A DNA stretch of 64,000 nucleotides from Bryobacteraceae bacterium (GCA_025056455.1 JANWVY010000001.1:319757-383756); one strand, 5' to 3'; positions 1 to 9,029 are shown, counted from the stretch's first letter. Translations and numbers: made by a program. The notes: generated by a model not told the origin, from the sequence alone.

Positions 1-825
1 CAGCTTCATGACGAGCCCGGATTCCTCTTTAGAAATCCGTTTAGCACCAGGCGTTGAACCCCACCCCGGCGTTTGCGGATCCCCCACCCGAATCGGCATA
101 TCTAGAACACTGCCCCGCTGCACGGCAAACAGCGGACGGTAGGGACCGTTTGGATAAACGTCGCCCTGAAAGTAACCGTCATCCCGGGGATCGGAATAAA
201 TTAAGCAAGCTAGGGCGCCATTTTCATACGCTACCTTGGCCTTGGTTCCGCGCCAACTCTTGCCGTAACGTGCCAGTACGATCTTGCCCTCGGCACTGAG
301 GCCCATCCGTTTCAGCGCGGCATAGTCTTCTGGCAGTCCGTAGTTCACGTAGAGGAGTGGGCCGGAGACATCGCCGTCTCCAGCGTAGGCGTGGAAGGCG
401 GCGAAAGCCTGTTCGCTGCCGGAATCGGGGTCTTCGGCAAGAGGGGGCTCCCTGAGGGTAGCTCGATAGCGGACCGGATCGAGCATTTCAACGACCGTTG
501 ATTTTGGGTAGGGCAGGAGAGCTTCGAAGGTCTCCAGGCGGGCGTCAAAACCCCATTGCTGGAATAGGCTCAGCGCGTACTCCGCGACCTGGCGCGAGCC
601 GGACGAACCGGCATGGTGTGCTTTGCTGGTCATCCGCTGCATATAACTTCGAAGTCGCGGAGCTTCCGCCAGCGTGCGAAGCCGTCGTTCGATTTCGTGC
701 TGGGACTTACCGCTCACCGGGTCAAAACCGCGCAAAGGCGGCTCAGAAAAAGCCGGGCAACTGACAAACAGGAGAAGTTGGCTGAGAAACATAAAAGGAC
801 TGGGCCGGCGAATGCGGGCCAACAA
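1..825 (-). CDS. M28/PSMA-like peptidase, N-terminal part (runs off window)
   Basis: Partial gene read leftwards; its C-terminal half lies outside the window. The visible part has a signal peptide (hydrophobic stretch ending SCPAFS), an M28-like N-terminal segment, and a PA-type insert ending with GSVLDMPIRVGDPQTPGWGS, a segment I associate with glutamate carboxypeptidase II/PSMA-like enzymes. Family members are exported zinc exopeptidases. The metal-binding residues would lie beyond the edge, so activity cannot be judged. I chose the TTG at 825 because AAAGGGG lies about 6 bases upstream and the extra residues (RIRRP) add the positive charge a signal peptide needs. An ATG at 792 is the alternative but has no visible ribosome-binding site. 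The reading frame is open throughout 1-825. The family call is good; the start is uncertain. Confidence 0.8.
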   Translation of the reverse strand, partial: MLARIRRPSPFMFLSQLLLFVSCPAFSEPPLRGFDPVSGKSQHEIERRLRTLAEAPRLRSYMQRMTSKAHHAGSSGSRQVAEYALSLFQQWGFDARLETFEALLPYPKSTVVEMLDPVRYRATLREPPLAEDPDSGSEQAFAAFHAYAGDGDVSGPLLYVNYGLPEDYAALKRMGLSAEGKIVLARYGKSWRGTKAKVAYENGALACLIYSDPRDDGYFQGDVYPNGPYRPLFAVQRGSVLDMPIRVGDPQTPGWGSTPGAKRISKEESGLVMKL

Positions 826-882
826 GCCGTACCCCTTTCGCAAGATCAGAGTCTTTCTTCCTGAGTTTGAACCTGGTGGGGT

Positions 883-958
883 TGGTGAGCCGGGCGGGAC
901 TCGAACCCGCGACCCTTTGATTAAAAGTCAAATGCTCTACCACCTGAGCTACCGGCCC
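883..958 (-). tRNA. tRNA-Lys (anticodon UUU)
   Basis: Read on the minus strand, this is a complete cloverleaf. The acceptor stem GGGCCGG pairs with CCGGCTC (one G-U). The D arm holds AGCTCAGGTGGTAGAGC, the anticodon loop is CTTTTAA with anticodon TTT, the T loop is GGTTCGAGTCC, the discriminator base is A, and CCA is encoded (883-885). The length is 76 nt with CCA. It decodes AAA/AAG lysine codons. It stands alone between two unrelated protein genes. Confidence 0.97.
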
Positions 959-1121
959 CTGGGATGGAGGAACAAGGCGTGCTCTTTTAGGATAGCATGC
1001 CGGCCGCGATGGGGTCGCGGCCCGGGCTGGTCGTCGTTGAGTTGGTCTGCGAGAGGCCTCGGCCAGCGCGAGCACGCATCTGCCGGCTCGCCGCTTCCAA
1101 GTGCTACCTTTTGTAAGAGTC

Positions 1122-1742
1122 ATGATGAGTTTTCCCCTCGAAGCGGCGCTCCTCAACGTCGCCCTGCTTTGCATTCTTACCGTACCGCATGAGTTCGCCC
1201 ACGCTTGGGTGGCGACAAAGCTGGGAGACGACACGCCGGAGCGTGAGGGCCGGGTCACACTTTATCCCCCAGCGCACATTGACCTGATGGGTACCCTCAT
1301 TCTACCGGCTGTGATGACGCTTTTGGGAGGGGGTATGCTGGGTTGGGGTCGTCCGGTGAATACTTCCCCCTCCCGGTTACGGTGGGGCCTGAATGGATTG
1401 GCCTTGGTGGCTCTAGCCGGTCCGGCTTCGAATTTCTTGCTGGCGCTGCTTTGTGCGGCCGTGTCGGTGACCTTCGGAGCTTTGAGTTCCGATGTGCGGG
1501 AAATTTCTGGACGCGCCGCCCAGCTGAGCGTTTATCTGGCCCTATTCAACCTGATCCCCGTGCCGCCGCTGGACGGCTCCAAGCTGTTGATTGCTGCTCG
1601 AGTTCCGATGGTGATTTATGAGGAGCTAGCGCGTTTCGGCTTCCTGCTGCTCTTGGTGGCGATGTCCGTCACCAACTTAGGAGGCTATCTCTCCCATTTC
1701 ACATTCCGGATCACCCGCGCTATTTTCAACCTCTTTTACTAA
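1122..1742 (+). CDS. Site-2 protease family (M50) membrane metalloprotease
   Basis: Small polytopic zinc protease of about 206 residues. It shows HEFAH at residues 23-27 (zinc ligands and catalytic Glu) inside the first hydrophobic segment, AGPASNFLLAL near residue 99, and FNLIPVPPLDG near 142-152, where the LDG Asp is the third metal ligand. The short form without a PDZ domain matches the minimal SpoIVFB/Rip-like M50 group, which cleaves membrane-embedded substrates. No substrate is suggested by the neighbours. I start at the ATG at 1122 (AAGAG lies 5-6 bases upstream; a second ATG follows at once). An in-frame GTG at 1101 would add seven residues. It converges on cdsA with only 36 bp between the stops. 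Confidence 0.88.
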   Translation: MMSFPLEAALLNVALLCILTVPHEFAHAWVATKLGDDTPEREGRVTLYPPAHIDLMGTLILPAVMTLLGGGMLGWGRPVNTSPSRLRWGLNGLALVALAGPASNFLLALLCAAVSVTFGALSSDVREISGRAAQLSVYLALFNLIPVPPLDGSKLLIAARVPMVIYEELARFGFLLLLVAMSVTNLGGYLSHFTFRITRAIFNLFY

Positions 1743-1778
1743 CTTCGGGCGGAGTATGAGGTTCGGGCCGAGGGTTGC

Positions 1779-2546
1779 TCAGGGTTGCAGACTCACATAG
1801 AGGGCCACCGCTGGCATCGAGAACAGGGAGCTGTCGAGCCGGTCGAGCCAGCCTCCGTGGCCGGGTAGCATGTGGCCACTGTCCTTGAGGCCGGCGCCCC
1901 GCTTCATCGCGGACTCAGCCAAATCGCCAAACTGGCCGGCGAGATTCGCCACGAGGGAAACCAGCGCGAGCTGCCACTTCGGGGTGGAGGGCGACACCCA
2001 GCCGAGGAGGAGGACTCCGTAAATAACGGCGAGCACCAGCGCTGCGGCAGCCCCCTCCCAAGTTTTGCTGGGACTGACGCGCGGCGCCATTTTGTGCTTG
2101 CCGAACGCTTTGCCCACAAAGAAAGCTGCTGAATCGCCAACCCAGTTGATGCTGACAGCGAAGAAAATCCACCACGCGTCTAAGGTGCGCAAATAAAGCG
2201 CACACCGCCATGCCCCGTAGACGTAAACGATGCCCAGAAATAGCAGGGCCGCCTGCGGCAAAGCGTCGCGCTGATCCGGAGCTCGCAAGCCCCAAACCAT
2301 GCTGAAGATGGCAATCAGGGCGAGTAAGCGCCAATCCGGCGTCGGGAAAAACAACAGCACAGCTCCGGCCAGATGTCCGACAGCCTCAGGAATCTGGACT
2401 CCTTGCGCGGCGGCAATGGCGGAGTACTCATGAAAGCACAGCACGGCCAGCAAAAGAACGACGGCGGCAAAAAGCCACATCGGACCGCCAAAGATGATCG
2501 CAACGACGGATGGAATGAGCAGGAAGGCGGTAAAGGCGCGCTTCAT
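1779..2546 (-). CDS. cdsA: Phosphatidate cytidylyltransferase
   Basis: Makes CDP-diacylglycerol from phosphatidate and CTP, the branch point for all bacterial phospholipids, in the inner membrane. The 255 residues are mostly hydrophobic helices. The C-terminus carries the full CDP-DG synthase signature: SAMKRGAGLKDSGHMLPGHG followed by GWLDRLDS near residues 212-242, with the K-D and D-R-L-D residues intact. SPSKTWEG precedes it, as is usual. Its ATG overlaps the uppS stop by 4 bp (ATGA), so the two are translationally coupled in the common uppS-cdsA order. The usual next genes of that cluster (dxr, rseP) are absent; instead a short M50 protease converges from the other side. Confidence 0.96.
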   Translation of the reverse strand: MKRAFTAFLLIPSVVAIIFGGPMWLFAAVVLLLAVLCFHEYSAIAAAQGVQIPEAVGHLAGAVLLFFPTPDWRLLALIAIFSMVWGLRAPDQRDALPQAALLFLGIVYVYGAWRCALYLRTLDAWWIFFAVSINWVGDSAAFFVGKAFGKHKMAPRVSPSKTWEGAAAALVLAVIYGVLLLGWVSPSTPKWQLALVSLVANLAGQFGDLAESAMKRGAGLKDSGHMLPGHGGWLDRLDSSLFSMPAVALYVSLQP

Positions 2547-3376
2547 CGAGACGAAACCCCTAAGGGCTCCGCCAGCGCAAGTTCCGATTTCGGCTTTCGA
2601 GCCGCCGTCAACCCGCCAAATCTGCGGTCCCGCCGTTGATACTCGACGACGGCTCGCAGCAGGTCAGCCCGCTTGAAGTCCGGCCACAGCGTATCCGTCA
2701 CATACAGTTCGGCGTAGGCAATCTGCCAGAGGAGAAAGTTGCTGATGCGCATTTCTCCCGAGGTGCGGATGAGCAGATCCGGGTCGGGCTGGCCCGCCGT
2801 ATACAGATTGGCATGGATTGTCTCCTCATCCAGGTGAAGCTCGTCCAGGCGCCCTTGACGGCGCGCGGCGTCCAGGACGCGGTTCATGGCATCGACCAGC
2901 TCGGCGCGCCCGCCGTAATTCATCGCCAGATTCACGGTGAGGCCGGTGTTGGCAGCGGTCAGGTGCATGGCGGCCTCCAGATCCTCTCGCGCTGCTTCCG
3001 GGAGCGCGTCGACGCGGCCAATCACATTGAGCCGGATATTGTTGCGTACCAGCCGCGGGATCTCCACCTTAAGATAAGACCGCAGCAAGCGCCACAGCGT
3101 CTCCACCTCCGTGCGCGGGCGCTTCCAGTTCTCCACCGAAAAAGCATAGAGGGTCAGATATTCAATTCCCAAGCGGGCGCACGTTTCCACCACCGTGCGG
3201 ACGGGCTCAATTCCAGCCTTGTGCCCGGCAACCCGCGGAAGGTTGCGCTTTCGCGCCCAGCGTCCGTTGCCGTCCATAATCACGGCCACATGAGCCGGCA
3301 TTCGTTCCGGATCGAGAGCCTTCGCCAGCAGCCACTCCTCATCTCCAGGAGTCAGCACTGCAAAAAGATCTTGCAT
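2543..3376 (-). CDS. uppS: Isoprenyl transferase (undecaprenyl diphosphate synthase)
   Basis: Cis-prenyltransferase that extends farnesyl diphosphate with isopentenyl diphosphate to the C55 carrier used for peptidoglycan and O-antigen. Visible family marks are MDGNGRWA at residues 34-41 (D35 catalytic), SVENWKRP at 80-87, and LLIRTSGEMRISNF from 201 (R204 and R210 bind diphosphate). At 277 residues it is slightly longer than the usual about 250. The extra length is an N-terminal extension of about 25 residues and a short tail. It is the first gene of a two-gene unit with cdsA, which overlaps it by 4 bp. The ATG at 3376 lies just upstream of a typical family N-terminus, and no better start is visible. 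Confidence 0.96.
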   Translation of the reverse strand: MQDLFAVLTPGDEEWLLAKALDPERMPAHVAVIMDGNGRWARKRNLPRVAGHKAGIEPVRTVVETCARLGIEYLTLYAFSVENWKRPRTEVETLWRLLRSYLKVEIPRLVRNNIRLNVIGRVDALPEAAREDLEAAMHLTAANTGLTVNLAMNYGGRAELVDAMNRVLDAARRQGRLDELHLDEETIHANLYTAGQPDPDLLIRTSGEMRISNFLLWQIAYAELYVTDTLWPDFKRADLLRAVVEYQRRDRRFGGLTAARKPKSELALAEPLGVSSR

Positions 3377-3418
3377 GCTTATCGTTTCATAGTATCGCGC
3401 CCTTCTGGCCTCAATCCA

Positions 3419-4288
3419 CTAGGAAAGGGCGCAACTTGGAGAACTTGTCAATTCAATCGCCGTAGCTTTCCCCCAATGAACATCAAAAAGGCCTTTCATC
3501 GCTTCACCCATGCCACCGTGGTCAAAGACAACCGCAGTCCACGTCGGCTTGGTGATTACGGGATCGAGCAAGGCGATGAGACCCTGTTTGCCATCAAACA
3601 GAGCCAGCTTCATGGGTAGAGAATCGGCTTGGCGTACTTCGACACCCGCTGCCACAAATTCTTGTAAACGCTGGCGGTGTTCCTCATCCAGGACACCTTT
3701 TTCGATGAGTAGGCGGCAAGTGACGCCACGCAAACGCGCTTGTTTGACTAGCTGCTCATCGAGCGGGTCGACGGCATAGGGCGGCCGCGAAAACTCGAGA
3801 TACTCTTCCTTGACCTCGGCTAGCATCGCCCGGTACTGAGCCGCCGTTTGCGAAGGCTCGCTCACAATCCGGAGATAGTCCAGGGTCCCTCTGCCTTCCT
3901 GCCCTTCCGAGTAGGCGGCTTTCAGATCTTCAATCAGTCCTTCGGCCAGCCTTTGCTGCTCTTGAAGCTCTTTGTGGAGGATCTGGTGCTGCCGGGCCAA
4001 ATAGGCGGGAACCGCCAGGCTCGGCTCCACGGCAGAGAACAACTTGGTTTTTTCTTGAACCACTTGGGCGAAGCCCTTTTCGACGAGGCTATCCAACACT
4101 TCGTAAATTTTTTGCCTTGGCACATGGGCCCGCGCCGCGAGCTCGAGTGCTTTGAAGCGCGGGTGACCCACCAGCACGAGGTACGAGCGGGCCTCATAGG
4201 CGTTGAGACCGATTTGTTGAAGCCGGCGCCAAAAGCGCTGAAAATCTATGTCGGCCAAATCTTTCTGCAACATCCGGAACATGAGCAT
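3419..4288 (-). CDS. TrmB-family transcriptional regulator
   Basis: A winged-helix domain (about residues 15-85, ARSYLVLVGHPRFKALELAA then the recognition region RQKIYEVLDSLVEKGFAQVV) is followed by a coiled-coil linker rich in Glu and Gln. A C-terminal regulatory domain contains EEYLEFSRPP, CRLLIEK and KLALFDGKQGLIALLDP, as in TrmB/sugar-sensing regulators, so I infer an effector-binding DNA-binding protein. Ligand and targets are unknown. I chose the ATG at 4288 because the open frame upstream (to 4441) is Arg/Pro/Ala-rich and not protein-like. ATGs at 4282 and 4273 are alternatives, and none has a clear ribosome-binding site. The gene lies downstream of the carboxyltransferase gene on the same strand, with a 180-bp gap. 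Confidence 0.8.
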   Translation of the reverse strand: MLMFRMLQKDLADIDFQRFWRRLQQIGLNAYEARSYLVLVGHPRFKALELAARAHVPRQKIYEVLDSLVEKGFAQVVQEKTKLFSAVEPSLAVPAYLARQHQILHKELQEQQRLAEGLIEDLKAAYSEGQEGRGTLDYLRIVSEPSQTAAQYRAMLAEVKEEYLEFSRPPYAVDPLDEQLVKQARLRGVTCRLLIEKGVLDEEHRQRLQEFVAAGVEVRQADSLPMKLALFDGKQGLIALLDPVITKPTWTAVVFDHGGMGEAMKGLFDVHWGKATAIELTSSPSCALS

Positions 4289-4468
4289 ACCAGAAACGGA
4301 AGCTGGCGGCACAGGCGGCAACCAAAGTTTTCTAAACCTGAGCCGGGAATGTAGGAAGACTCGGAAGGTCTGGTGGGCCCTTGACCCCGCTGCTCCTGCT
4401 CGAAGGCAGCGGCCTGCTGCCAGCGGCACGCGGCCTTCCATGACTCCTGCTCCTACCCAGCATCCGGC

Positions 4469-6016
4469 CTAAAGCGGAATGTTGCCGTGCTTTTTGCGCG
4501 GCATGGTGTCGATTTTGTTTTCCAATTGACGCAGCGCCCGGATCACTCGATACCGGGTTTCATGGGGCAGGATCACATCGTCGATGTAGCCTTGCTCGGC
4601 GGCGACAAAGGGATTCGCAAAGCGCTCCTGGTACTCCAGAACCTTTTCTTCGAGCAATTTCGCTGGATCCGCAGCCTGGGCCAGCTCCCGCCGGTAGATG
4701 ATGTGAGCGGCTCCTTCCGCCCCCATGACGGCGATTTCAGCGGTCGGATAGGCGAAATTGATGTCCGTGCGCAGGTGTTTGGACCCCATGACACAGTAGG
4801 CCCCGCCATACGCTTTCCGCGTGATCACGGTGATCTTGGGAACGGTCGCTTCGGCGTAGGCGTAGAGAAGCTTGGCGCCGTGGCGGATGATGCCACCGAA
4901 CTCTTGGTCTGTGCCGGGGAGAAAACCTGGCACGTCCTCAAAGGTCAAAATAGGGATTTGGAAGGCGTCGCAAAAACGGACAAACCGCGCTCCTTTGACG
5001 GAAGAATTGATGTCCAGGCACCCAGCCAAGTGAGCCGGCTGGTTGGCCACGACTCCAACCACGCGGCCGTCGAGCCGCGCAAAGCCAACCACGAGATTCT
5101 TGGCAAAATGCTCATGGACTTCGAGAAACTCCCCATCGTCAACGACTCGCAAGATGATTTCCTTCATGTCATAGGGGACATTCGGATTTTCGGGCACGAG
5201 GGTATCCAGCGTCCGGTCCATCCGGTCGACCGGGTCCGTACAGGGCTTGCGCGGCGGCAGATCGCGATTATTTTGAGGCAGGAAGCTGAGCAGCTTGCGA
5301 ATCAAACGCAAACAATCGGCGTCGTCAGCCGCAATAAACTGGGCCACACCGCTCAACGAGTTGTGGGTCATGGCGCCTCCTAAACGCTCTTTGGTGACAT
5401 CTTCATGTGTCACGGTTTTGATCACCTCAGGGCCCGTGACGAACATGTAGCTGGTGCGGTCCACCATGAGCGTGAAGTCGGTGATGGCGGGCGAATAGAC
5501 AGCGCCGCCGGCGCAGGGACCAAGAATGGCGGAAATCTGGGGAATGACGCCACTGGCGAGCGTGTTGCGGAGAAAAATTTCCGCATAGCCTGCCAGCGAT
5601 TTGACCCCCTCTTGAATTCTGGCTCCGCCCGAGTCGTTGAGACCGATCACTGGGGCGCCGGTCTTCATCGCAAGGTCCATCACCTTACAGATTTTTTTAG
5701 CGTTGGCCTCGGACAGCGATCCTCCGAACACGGTGAAATCCTGCGCAAAGACATACACCGGGCGCCCGTGAATGAGGCCAAAACCAGTCACGAATCCATC
5801 GCCGTCGACGACCTGGTTTTCCATCCCGAAGTCCCGGCAGTTATGGCGCACTAGTTTGTCCAGCTCTTCAAATGAGCCTTCGTCAAGGAGCAGGTCAATG
5901 CGTTCGCGCGCGGAGAGTTTTCCTTCGGCGTGCTGCTTTTTCATGCGCTCTTGGCCGCCACCGGCTTCGGCGGCGGCGTGACGGCGGCGGACTTCTTCCC
6001 AGCGATTTAGGGCCAT
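4469..6016 (-). CDS. Acyl-CoA carboxylase carboxyltransferase subunit (PccB/MmdA type)
   Basis: Transfers CO2 from carboxybiotin to an acyl-CoA (propionyl- or acetyl-CoA), or runs in reverse in methylmalonyl-CoA decarboxylases. The 515 residues cover both crotonase-like halves. Marks include [30 protein letters not shown] in the N half, [11 protein letters not shown] and [13 protein letters not shown] in the C half, and the C-terminal RKKHGNIPL typical of PccB. Sequence alone does not fix the substrate, but it resembles propionyl-CoA carboxylase beta more than AccD, since no zinc finger is seen. The start at 6016 gives MALNRWEEV, near the family norm; the upstream frame is not protein-like. 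The likely partners, biotin carboxylase and biotin carrier, are at 61486-63440. Locally it is followed by a TrmB regulator. Confidence 0.93.
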   Translation of the reverse strand: MALNRWEEVRRRHAAAEAGGGQERMKKQHAEGKLSARERIDLLLDEGSFEELDKLVRHNCRDFGMENQVVDGDGFVTGFGLIHGRPVYVFAQDFTVFGGSLSEANAKKICKVMDLAMKTGAPVIGLNDSGGARIQEGVKSLAGYAEIFLRNTLASGVIPQISAILGPCAGGAVYSPAITDFTLMVDRTSYMFVTGPEVIKTVTHEDVTKERLGGAMTHNSLSGVAQFIAADDADCLRLIRKLLSFLPQNNRDLPPRKPCTDPVDRMDRTLDTLVPENPNVPYDMKEIILRVVDDGEFLEVHEHFAKNLVVGFARLDGRVVGVVANQPAHLAGCLDINSSVKGARFVRFCDAFQIPILTFEDVPGFLPGTDQEFGGIIRHGAKLLYAYAEATVPKITVITRKAYGGAYCVMGSKHLRTDINFAYPTAEIAVMGAEGAAHIIYRRELAQAADPAKLLEEKVLEYQERFANPFVAAEQGYIDDVILPHETRYRVIRALRQLENKIDTMPRKKHGNIPL

Positions 6017-6181
6017 AAGTTCGTAAGTTAGCAGAGACCTGACAGCACCAGGCAAGCCGAACGGTGAGCCGCGCAAGGGGGAAATCGAGAGCGAGCCGGG
6101 ACCGCCCAAAGAGTGAGAGAGCTTGCTCCGAGGAAGGGGAGCCAGCGGTGGGGGGCGTGAACTATGTCAAGCTGAAAAGGC

Positions 6182-7036
6182 GTGCTTCGGAATTCCGAAT
6201 GGTTGGCGATTGCGTACTTTGCCTACTGCTGCGGGTGCAGCGTTGTGATGCCCGTCGTTGCTGGCGTTCCCCTCGCCACCTTCACGGTGAACGCGCTGGT
6301 CATTGCCGGCTTCTTTCTTTTGGCCTGGGCTGAGGGACTGCGGGGCCGGCCACTCCTGCGCATCCTGCGCGATTGGTATCCGCTGCCTTTGATGCTGCTC
6401 GCTTACCGCGAAATGGGCTGGTTTGCCCCACCAGTTCATACGTTCGAACTCGAACGCTCTTGGATCAAGTGGGATCGAATCGTACTGCAGGACTGGGGAT
6501 TGCGGGCGGGGATTGAGATCGCAGGGCCTTTGCTGCCCTCGATCCTCGAAATCTGCTACACCCTGGTTTACGCCATCGCTCCGTTTTGCATGGGCTGGCT
6601 GTACTATCGCCGTCGCCAAGTGCGGATGGACGAATTTCTCCTGCAGTTTTTGGGAAGTATTTTCTTGGCTTACGCGCTCAATCCCTTCTTTCCTTCGGAG
6701 CCTCCCCGGTCCGTGTTTCCCGGTGAGGATCTCCCCACGATCGAGACCATCTTCCGCCGGGTGAACTTGGCCTTGGTGGGCAATTACGGAATTCATCTCA
6801 GCGTGTTTCCCAGCGCGCATTGCTCGGGGGCTTTCGGAGCGTCGCTGGCCATGAAACGGGTACTGCCCGAGGAGCCTTGGGTTGCCCGAATGCTTTTTTT
6901 ACTGGCGACCGGAATCGCCCTGGCTACGGTATACGGGCGCTACCACTACGCCGTGGACGCGCTGGCCGGCCTAGCCGTAGCAGCCTTTGTCGCCTTGCTT
7001 TGCCACGGGCGCAAATTGCCGAGTGGCAAGAATTGA
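6182..7036 (+). CDS. PAP2-superfamily membrane phosphatase (Aur1/PAP2_3-like)
   Basis: An integral membrane protein with about six hydrophobic segments. The acid-phosphatase core is present: FPSAHCSGAFG near residue 208 (PSxH motif) and TVYGRYHYAVDALAG near 250, which carries the conserved Arg, His and Asp in the short R-x-H-x3-D spacing I associate with the Aur1-like subgroup. The first PAP2 motif (K-x6-RP) is not obvious. Family members dephosphorylate or exchange lipid phosphates; the substrate here is unknown. The start is a GTG at 6182. An in-frame stop just upstream (TGA at 6173) rules out an earlier start. The SD-like GAAAAGG is unusually close to it. Confidence 0.82.
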   Translation: MLRNSEWLAIAYFAYCCGCSVVMPVVAGVPLATFTVNALVIAGFFLLAWAEGLRGRPLLRILRDWYPLPLMLLAYREMGWFAPPVHTFELERSWIKWDRIVLQDWGLRAGIEIAGPLLPSILEICYTLVYAIAPFCMGWLYYRRRQVRMDEFLLQFLGSIFLAYALNPFFPSEPPRSVFPGEDLPTIETIFRRVNLALVGNYGIHLSVFPSAHCSGAFGASLAMKRVLPEEPWVARMLFLLATGIALATVYGRYHYAVDALAGLAVAAFVALLCHGRKLPSGKN

Positions 7037-7082
7037 CTGGGCTGGCCTGAAGCCTACTGGCCGGGCGATCGTTTGCCGATAA

Positions 7083-7322
7083 ATGGACATGCGCCTGTTT
7101 TCGATGTGGGTCGTCGTGGCTGCTTTGTTGTTTCCTCCAGCAAGCGAAGCTTTCCCCTTTCAGCGAAAAAAGCAGAAGCAGCCGGAAACCATTCGCTGGG
7201 GCCTGACCAAGCAGGAGCGCAAGAAAACCATTCAGCGGGGCCTAAAAAAGAATCACACCGAAGCCCGGCGGAAGCGCTCCGCCGAAGAGGCCATCACCAT
7301 CCGGCCAAAAGCTTCACACTAG
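7083..7322 (+). CDS. Small secreted basic protein, unknown function
   Basis: 79 residues with a clear signal peptide (MDMRLFSMWVVVAALLFPPA, cleavage probably after SEA) and a mature part of about 56 residues rich in Lys, Arg and Gln. The mature part contains an imperfect internal repeat (IRWGLTKQERKKT, then IQRGLKKNHTEAR). It lies 46 bp after the PAP2 gene on the same strand and may be cotranscribed. No ribosome-binding site is obvious. I do not recognise a family. A short exported cationic protein could bind nucleic acid or envelope polymers, but that is a guess. A chance open frame cannot be excluded, though the signal peptide argues for a real gene. Confidence 0.5.
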   Translation: MDMRLFSMWVVVAALLFPPASEAFPFQRKKQKQPETIRWGLTKQERKKTIQRGLKKNHTEARRKRSAEEAITIRPKASH

Positions 7323-7404
7323 GGCCGGAGCTCGCCGCAAAAACCTCGCTTGCGCTCCCCAAAAAGGCCCAGAAGGAGTGTCTTCTGCCGTGAAGCTTGG
7401 GGGG

Positions 7405-8772
7405 CTAATCCTGGGCTTCGTCTTCGTCAAGATCTCCGAGCTGATTCTCAAATCGAGTTAGTGCGTGTAGGAACACTAACTTGACCTTACCCGTAGGACC
7501 GGAGCGCTGTTTGGCGATGATGAGCTCGGCCAAGCCTTTGAGATCGGTCCGGTCCGGCTTGTACACCTCTTCTCGAAAGATAAAGCTCACGACATCCGCA
7601 TCTTGCTCAATGGAGCCCGATTCGCGGAGATCACTGAGCTGCGGGCGGTGATCGCCCTGACGCGTTTCTGGCGCGCGGCTCAGCTGAGACAACGCAAGCA
7701 CAGGCGTTTCTAGCTCCTTGGCCATGAGCTTCAACCCGCGCGAAATCGAGCTTACCTCTTGGACACGGCTCTCAAAGCGGCCCTTGGCGGTCATCAATTG
7801 CAGGTAATCGATGACGACCAGTCCTAGGCCGTGCTCCTGCTTCAAACGGCGGAGCTTGGCGTGAATGTCCATGAGATTGGTGTTTGCCGTGTCGTCGATG
7901 AACAGTGGCGCTTCAACGAGCTCAGAAGCCGCAATCTGCAACTGGCGGCGCTCGTGCTGGTTGAGAAACCCCGCGCGAAACTTCTGGCTATCGACGCGAG
8001 CTGCCGCGCACAGAAGGCGGGTCAAAAGCGACTCCTTGGACATTTCTAGGGAGAAGATGGCCACCGTTTTACGCAATTTCATCGCTACGTGCATGGCGAT
8101 ATTGAGCGCCAGGGCCGTCTTGCCCATCGCGGGGCGAGCGGCAATGATAATGAGCTCGCCGGGCCGCATGCCTCCTGTTTTTTCGTCGTACTTTAGAAAG
8201 CCGGTCGAAAGCCCCTGGATGCGCTTGCTGGGATCCAAAAAAGCGGAGATCCCACCTTCGTAGCCCTCGATGATTTCCCGCGGCGTGGTGAGGCCTGAAC
8301 CACCCTTGTTCTCCCCTAACTTCAGAATCTCATCCCCCGCCGCGGCCAGGATATTTTCCGCGCTGTCGTCTCCTGCCAGACAGCGGTCAATGGTGCGCTG
8401 GGCCGTGAGGATAATGCGCCGCAGCAGCGCCTTCTCCTTCACAATGCGCACATAGGCATCGAGGTTGCTGATGGAGGGTAAGCCGTCATCTAGCGAAACG
8501 AGATAAGAGAGACCGTCAACAGCTTCCAACTGCCCGAGCCGCATGAGCTCGTTGGCTAGCGTCACACGGTCAATTCGCTCATTGCGCGCATGCAGGTCCA
8601 CCATGCGCAAAAAGATGCGGCGGTGTTTTTCGAGGCTAAAATCCTCCGCTTCGAGGACCCCGGCGACCTGCAAAAACGCCTGGTCATCCACCAGAATGGA
8701 GCCAAGAACGAAGCGTTCGGCATCCAAGTTCGCCGGTAGACCTTTTTCGAAAATCGCATCCTCTTTGGGCAT
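7405..8772 (-). CDS. dnaB: Replicative DNA helicase DnaB
   Basis: The hexameric helicase that unwinds the replication fork. The N-terminal domain (about residues 1-115, starting with LPANLDAERFVLGSILVDD) is followed by the RecA-like domain. That domain carries Walker A ARPAMGKTALALN, FSLEMSKESLLTRLLCAAA, Walker B GLVVIDYLQLM, the RP-like PQLSDLRESGSIEQDADVV and the C-terminal IIAKQRSGPTGKVKLVF. Its length of 455 residues is normal and no intein is present. I chose the ATG at 8772 because AAGGGCGG lies 5 bases upstream; an ATG at 8784 is possible. The usual rplI neighbour is missing. The upstream region has a CRP-like palindrome and DnaA-box-like nonamers. A DnaC/DnaI-like loader is encoded at 60758-61489. 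Confidence 0.96.
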   Translation of the reverse strand: MPKEDAIFEKGLPANLDAERFVLGSILVDDQAFLQVAGVLEAEDFSLEKHRRIFLRMVDLHARNERIDRVTLANELMRLGQLEAVDGLSYLVSLDDGLPSISNLDAYVRIVKEKALLRRIILTAQRTIDRCLAGDDSAENILAAAGDEILKLGENKGGSGLTTPREIIEGYEGGISAFLDPSKRIQGLSTGFLKYDEKTGGMRPGELIIIAARPAMGKTALALNIAMHVAMKLRKTVAIFSLEMSKESLLTRLLCAAARVDSQKFRAGFLNQHERRQLQIAASELVEAPLFIDDTANTNLMDIHAKLRRLKQEHGLGLVVIDYLQLMTAKGRFESRVQEVSSISRGLKLMAKELETPVLALSQLSRAPETRQGDHRPQLSDLRESGSIEQDADVVSFIFREEVYKPDRTDLKGLAELIIAKQRSGPTGKVKLVFLHALTRFENQLGDLDEDEAQD

Positions 8773-8856
8773 GCCGCCCTTCATTGTAACCGTCCTCGAT
8801 GTGGATCGAGCGGTGTAAAACCGGGCTTTCGTTTTGCACAACCTGTGGATTCTTTA

Positions 8857-8872
8857 TGTGATTGATATCACG
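8857..8872. promoter_or_regulatory. CRP/FNR-type palindrome upstream of dnaB
   Basis: TGTGATTGATATCACG matches the TGTGA-N6-TCACA consensus in nine of ten defined bases and has a perfect GTGAT/ATCAC core. It lies 85 bp upstream of the dnaB start and 252 bp upstream of the macA-like gene. No CRP-family gene is in the window, so the cognate regulator is unknown. Confidence 0.4.
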
Positions 8873-9023
8873 GAATTTTTGACAAGCTGGGAGGCCGATT
8901 TAGACAACTTTTCCACAACCCCGACCCCGAAACTCGAGGCTTTAGCCGCCCCCTTTTTGAGCTCTGCTTTCGAGAAATAGATCCACTAGAAGAGTAACCC
9001 CGGCCTTGTCTTCGCCGGCTCCT

Positions 9024-9029
9024 TATAAT
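9024..9029 (+). promoter_or_regulatory. Possible -10 hexamer upstream of the macA-like gene
   Basis: An exact TATAAT about 96 bp before the adaptor gene. No convincing -35 hexamer lies 16-18 bp upstream, so this is only a candidate. Confidence 0.25.

Noticed and set aside
743-1258. Long minus-strand open frame across 743-1258
   Set aside because: It runs through the tRNA-Lys gene and into the M50 gene region on the other strand; the protein has no recognisable features.
2636-3619. Long plus-strand open frame opposite uppS
   Set aside because: It is antisense to the clear uppS gene and the frame continues only because of the GC-rich codon pattern.
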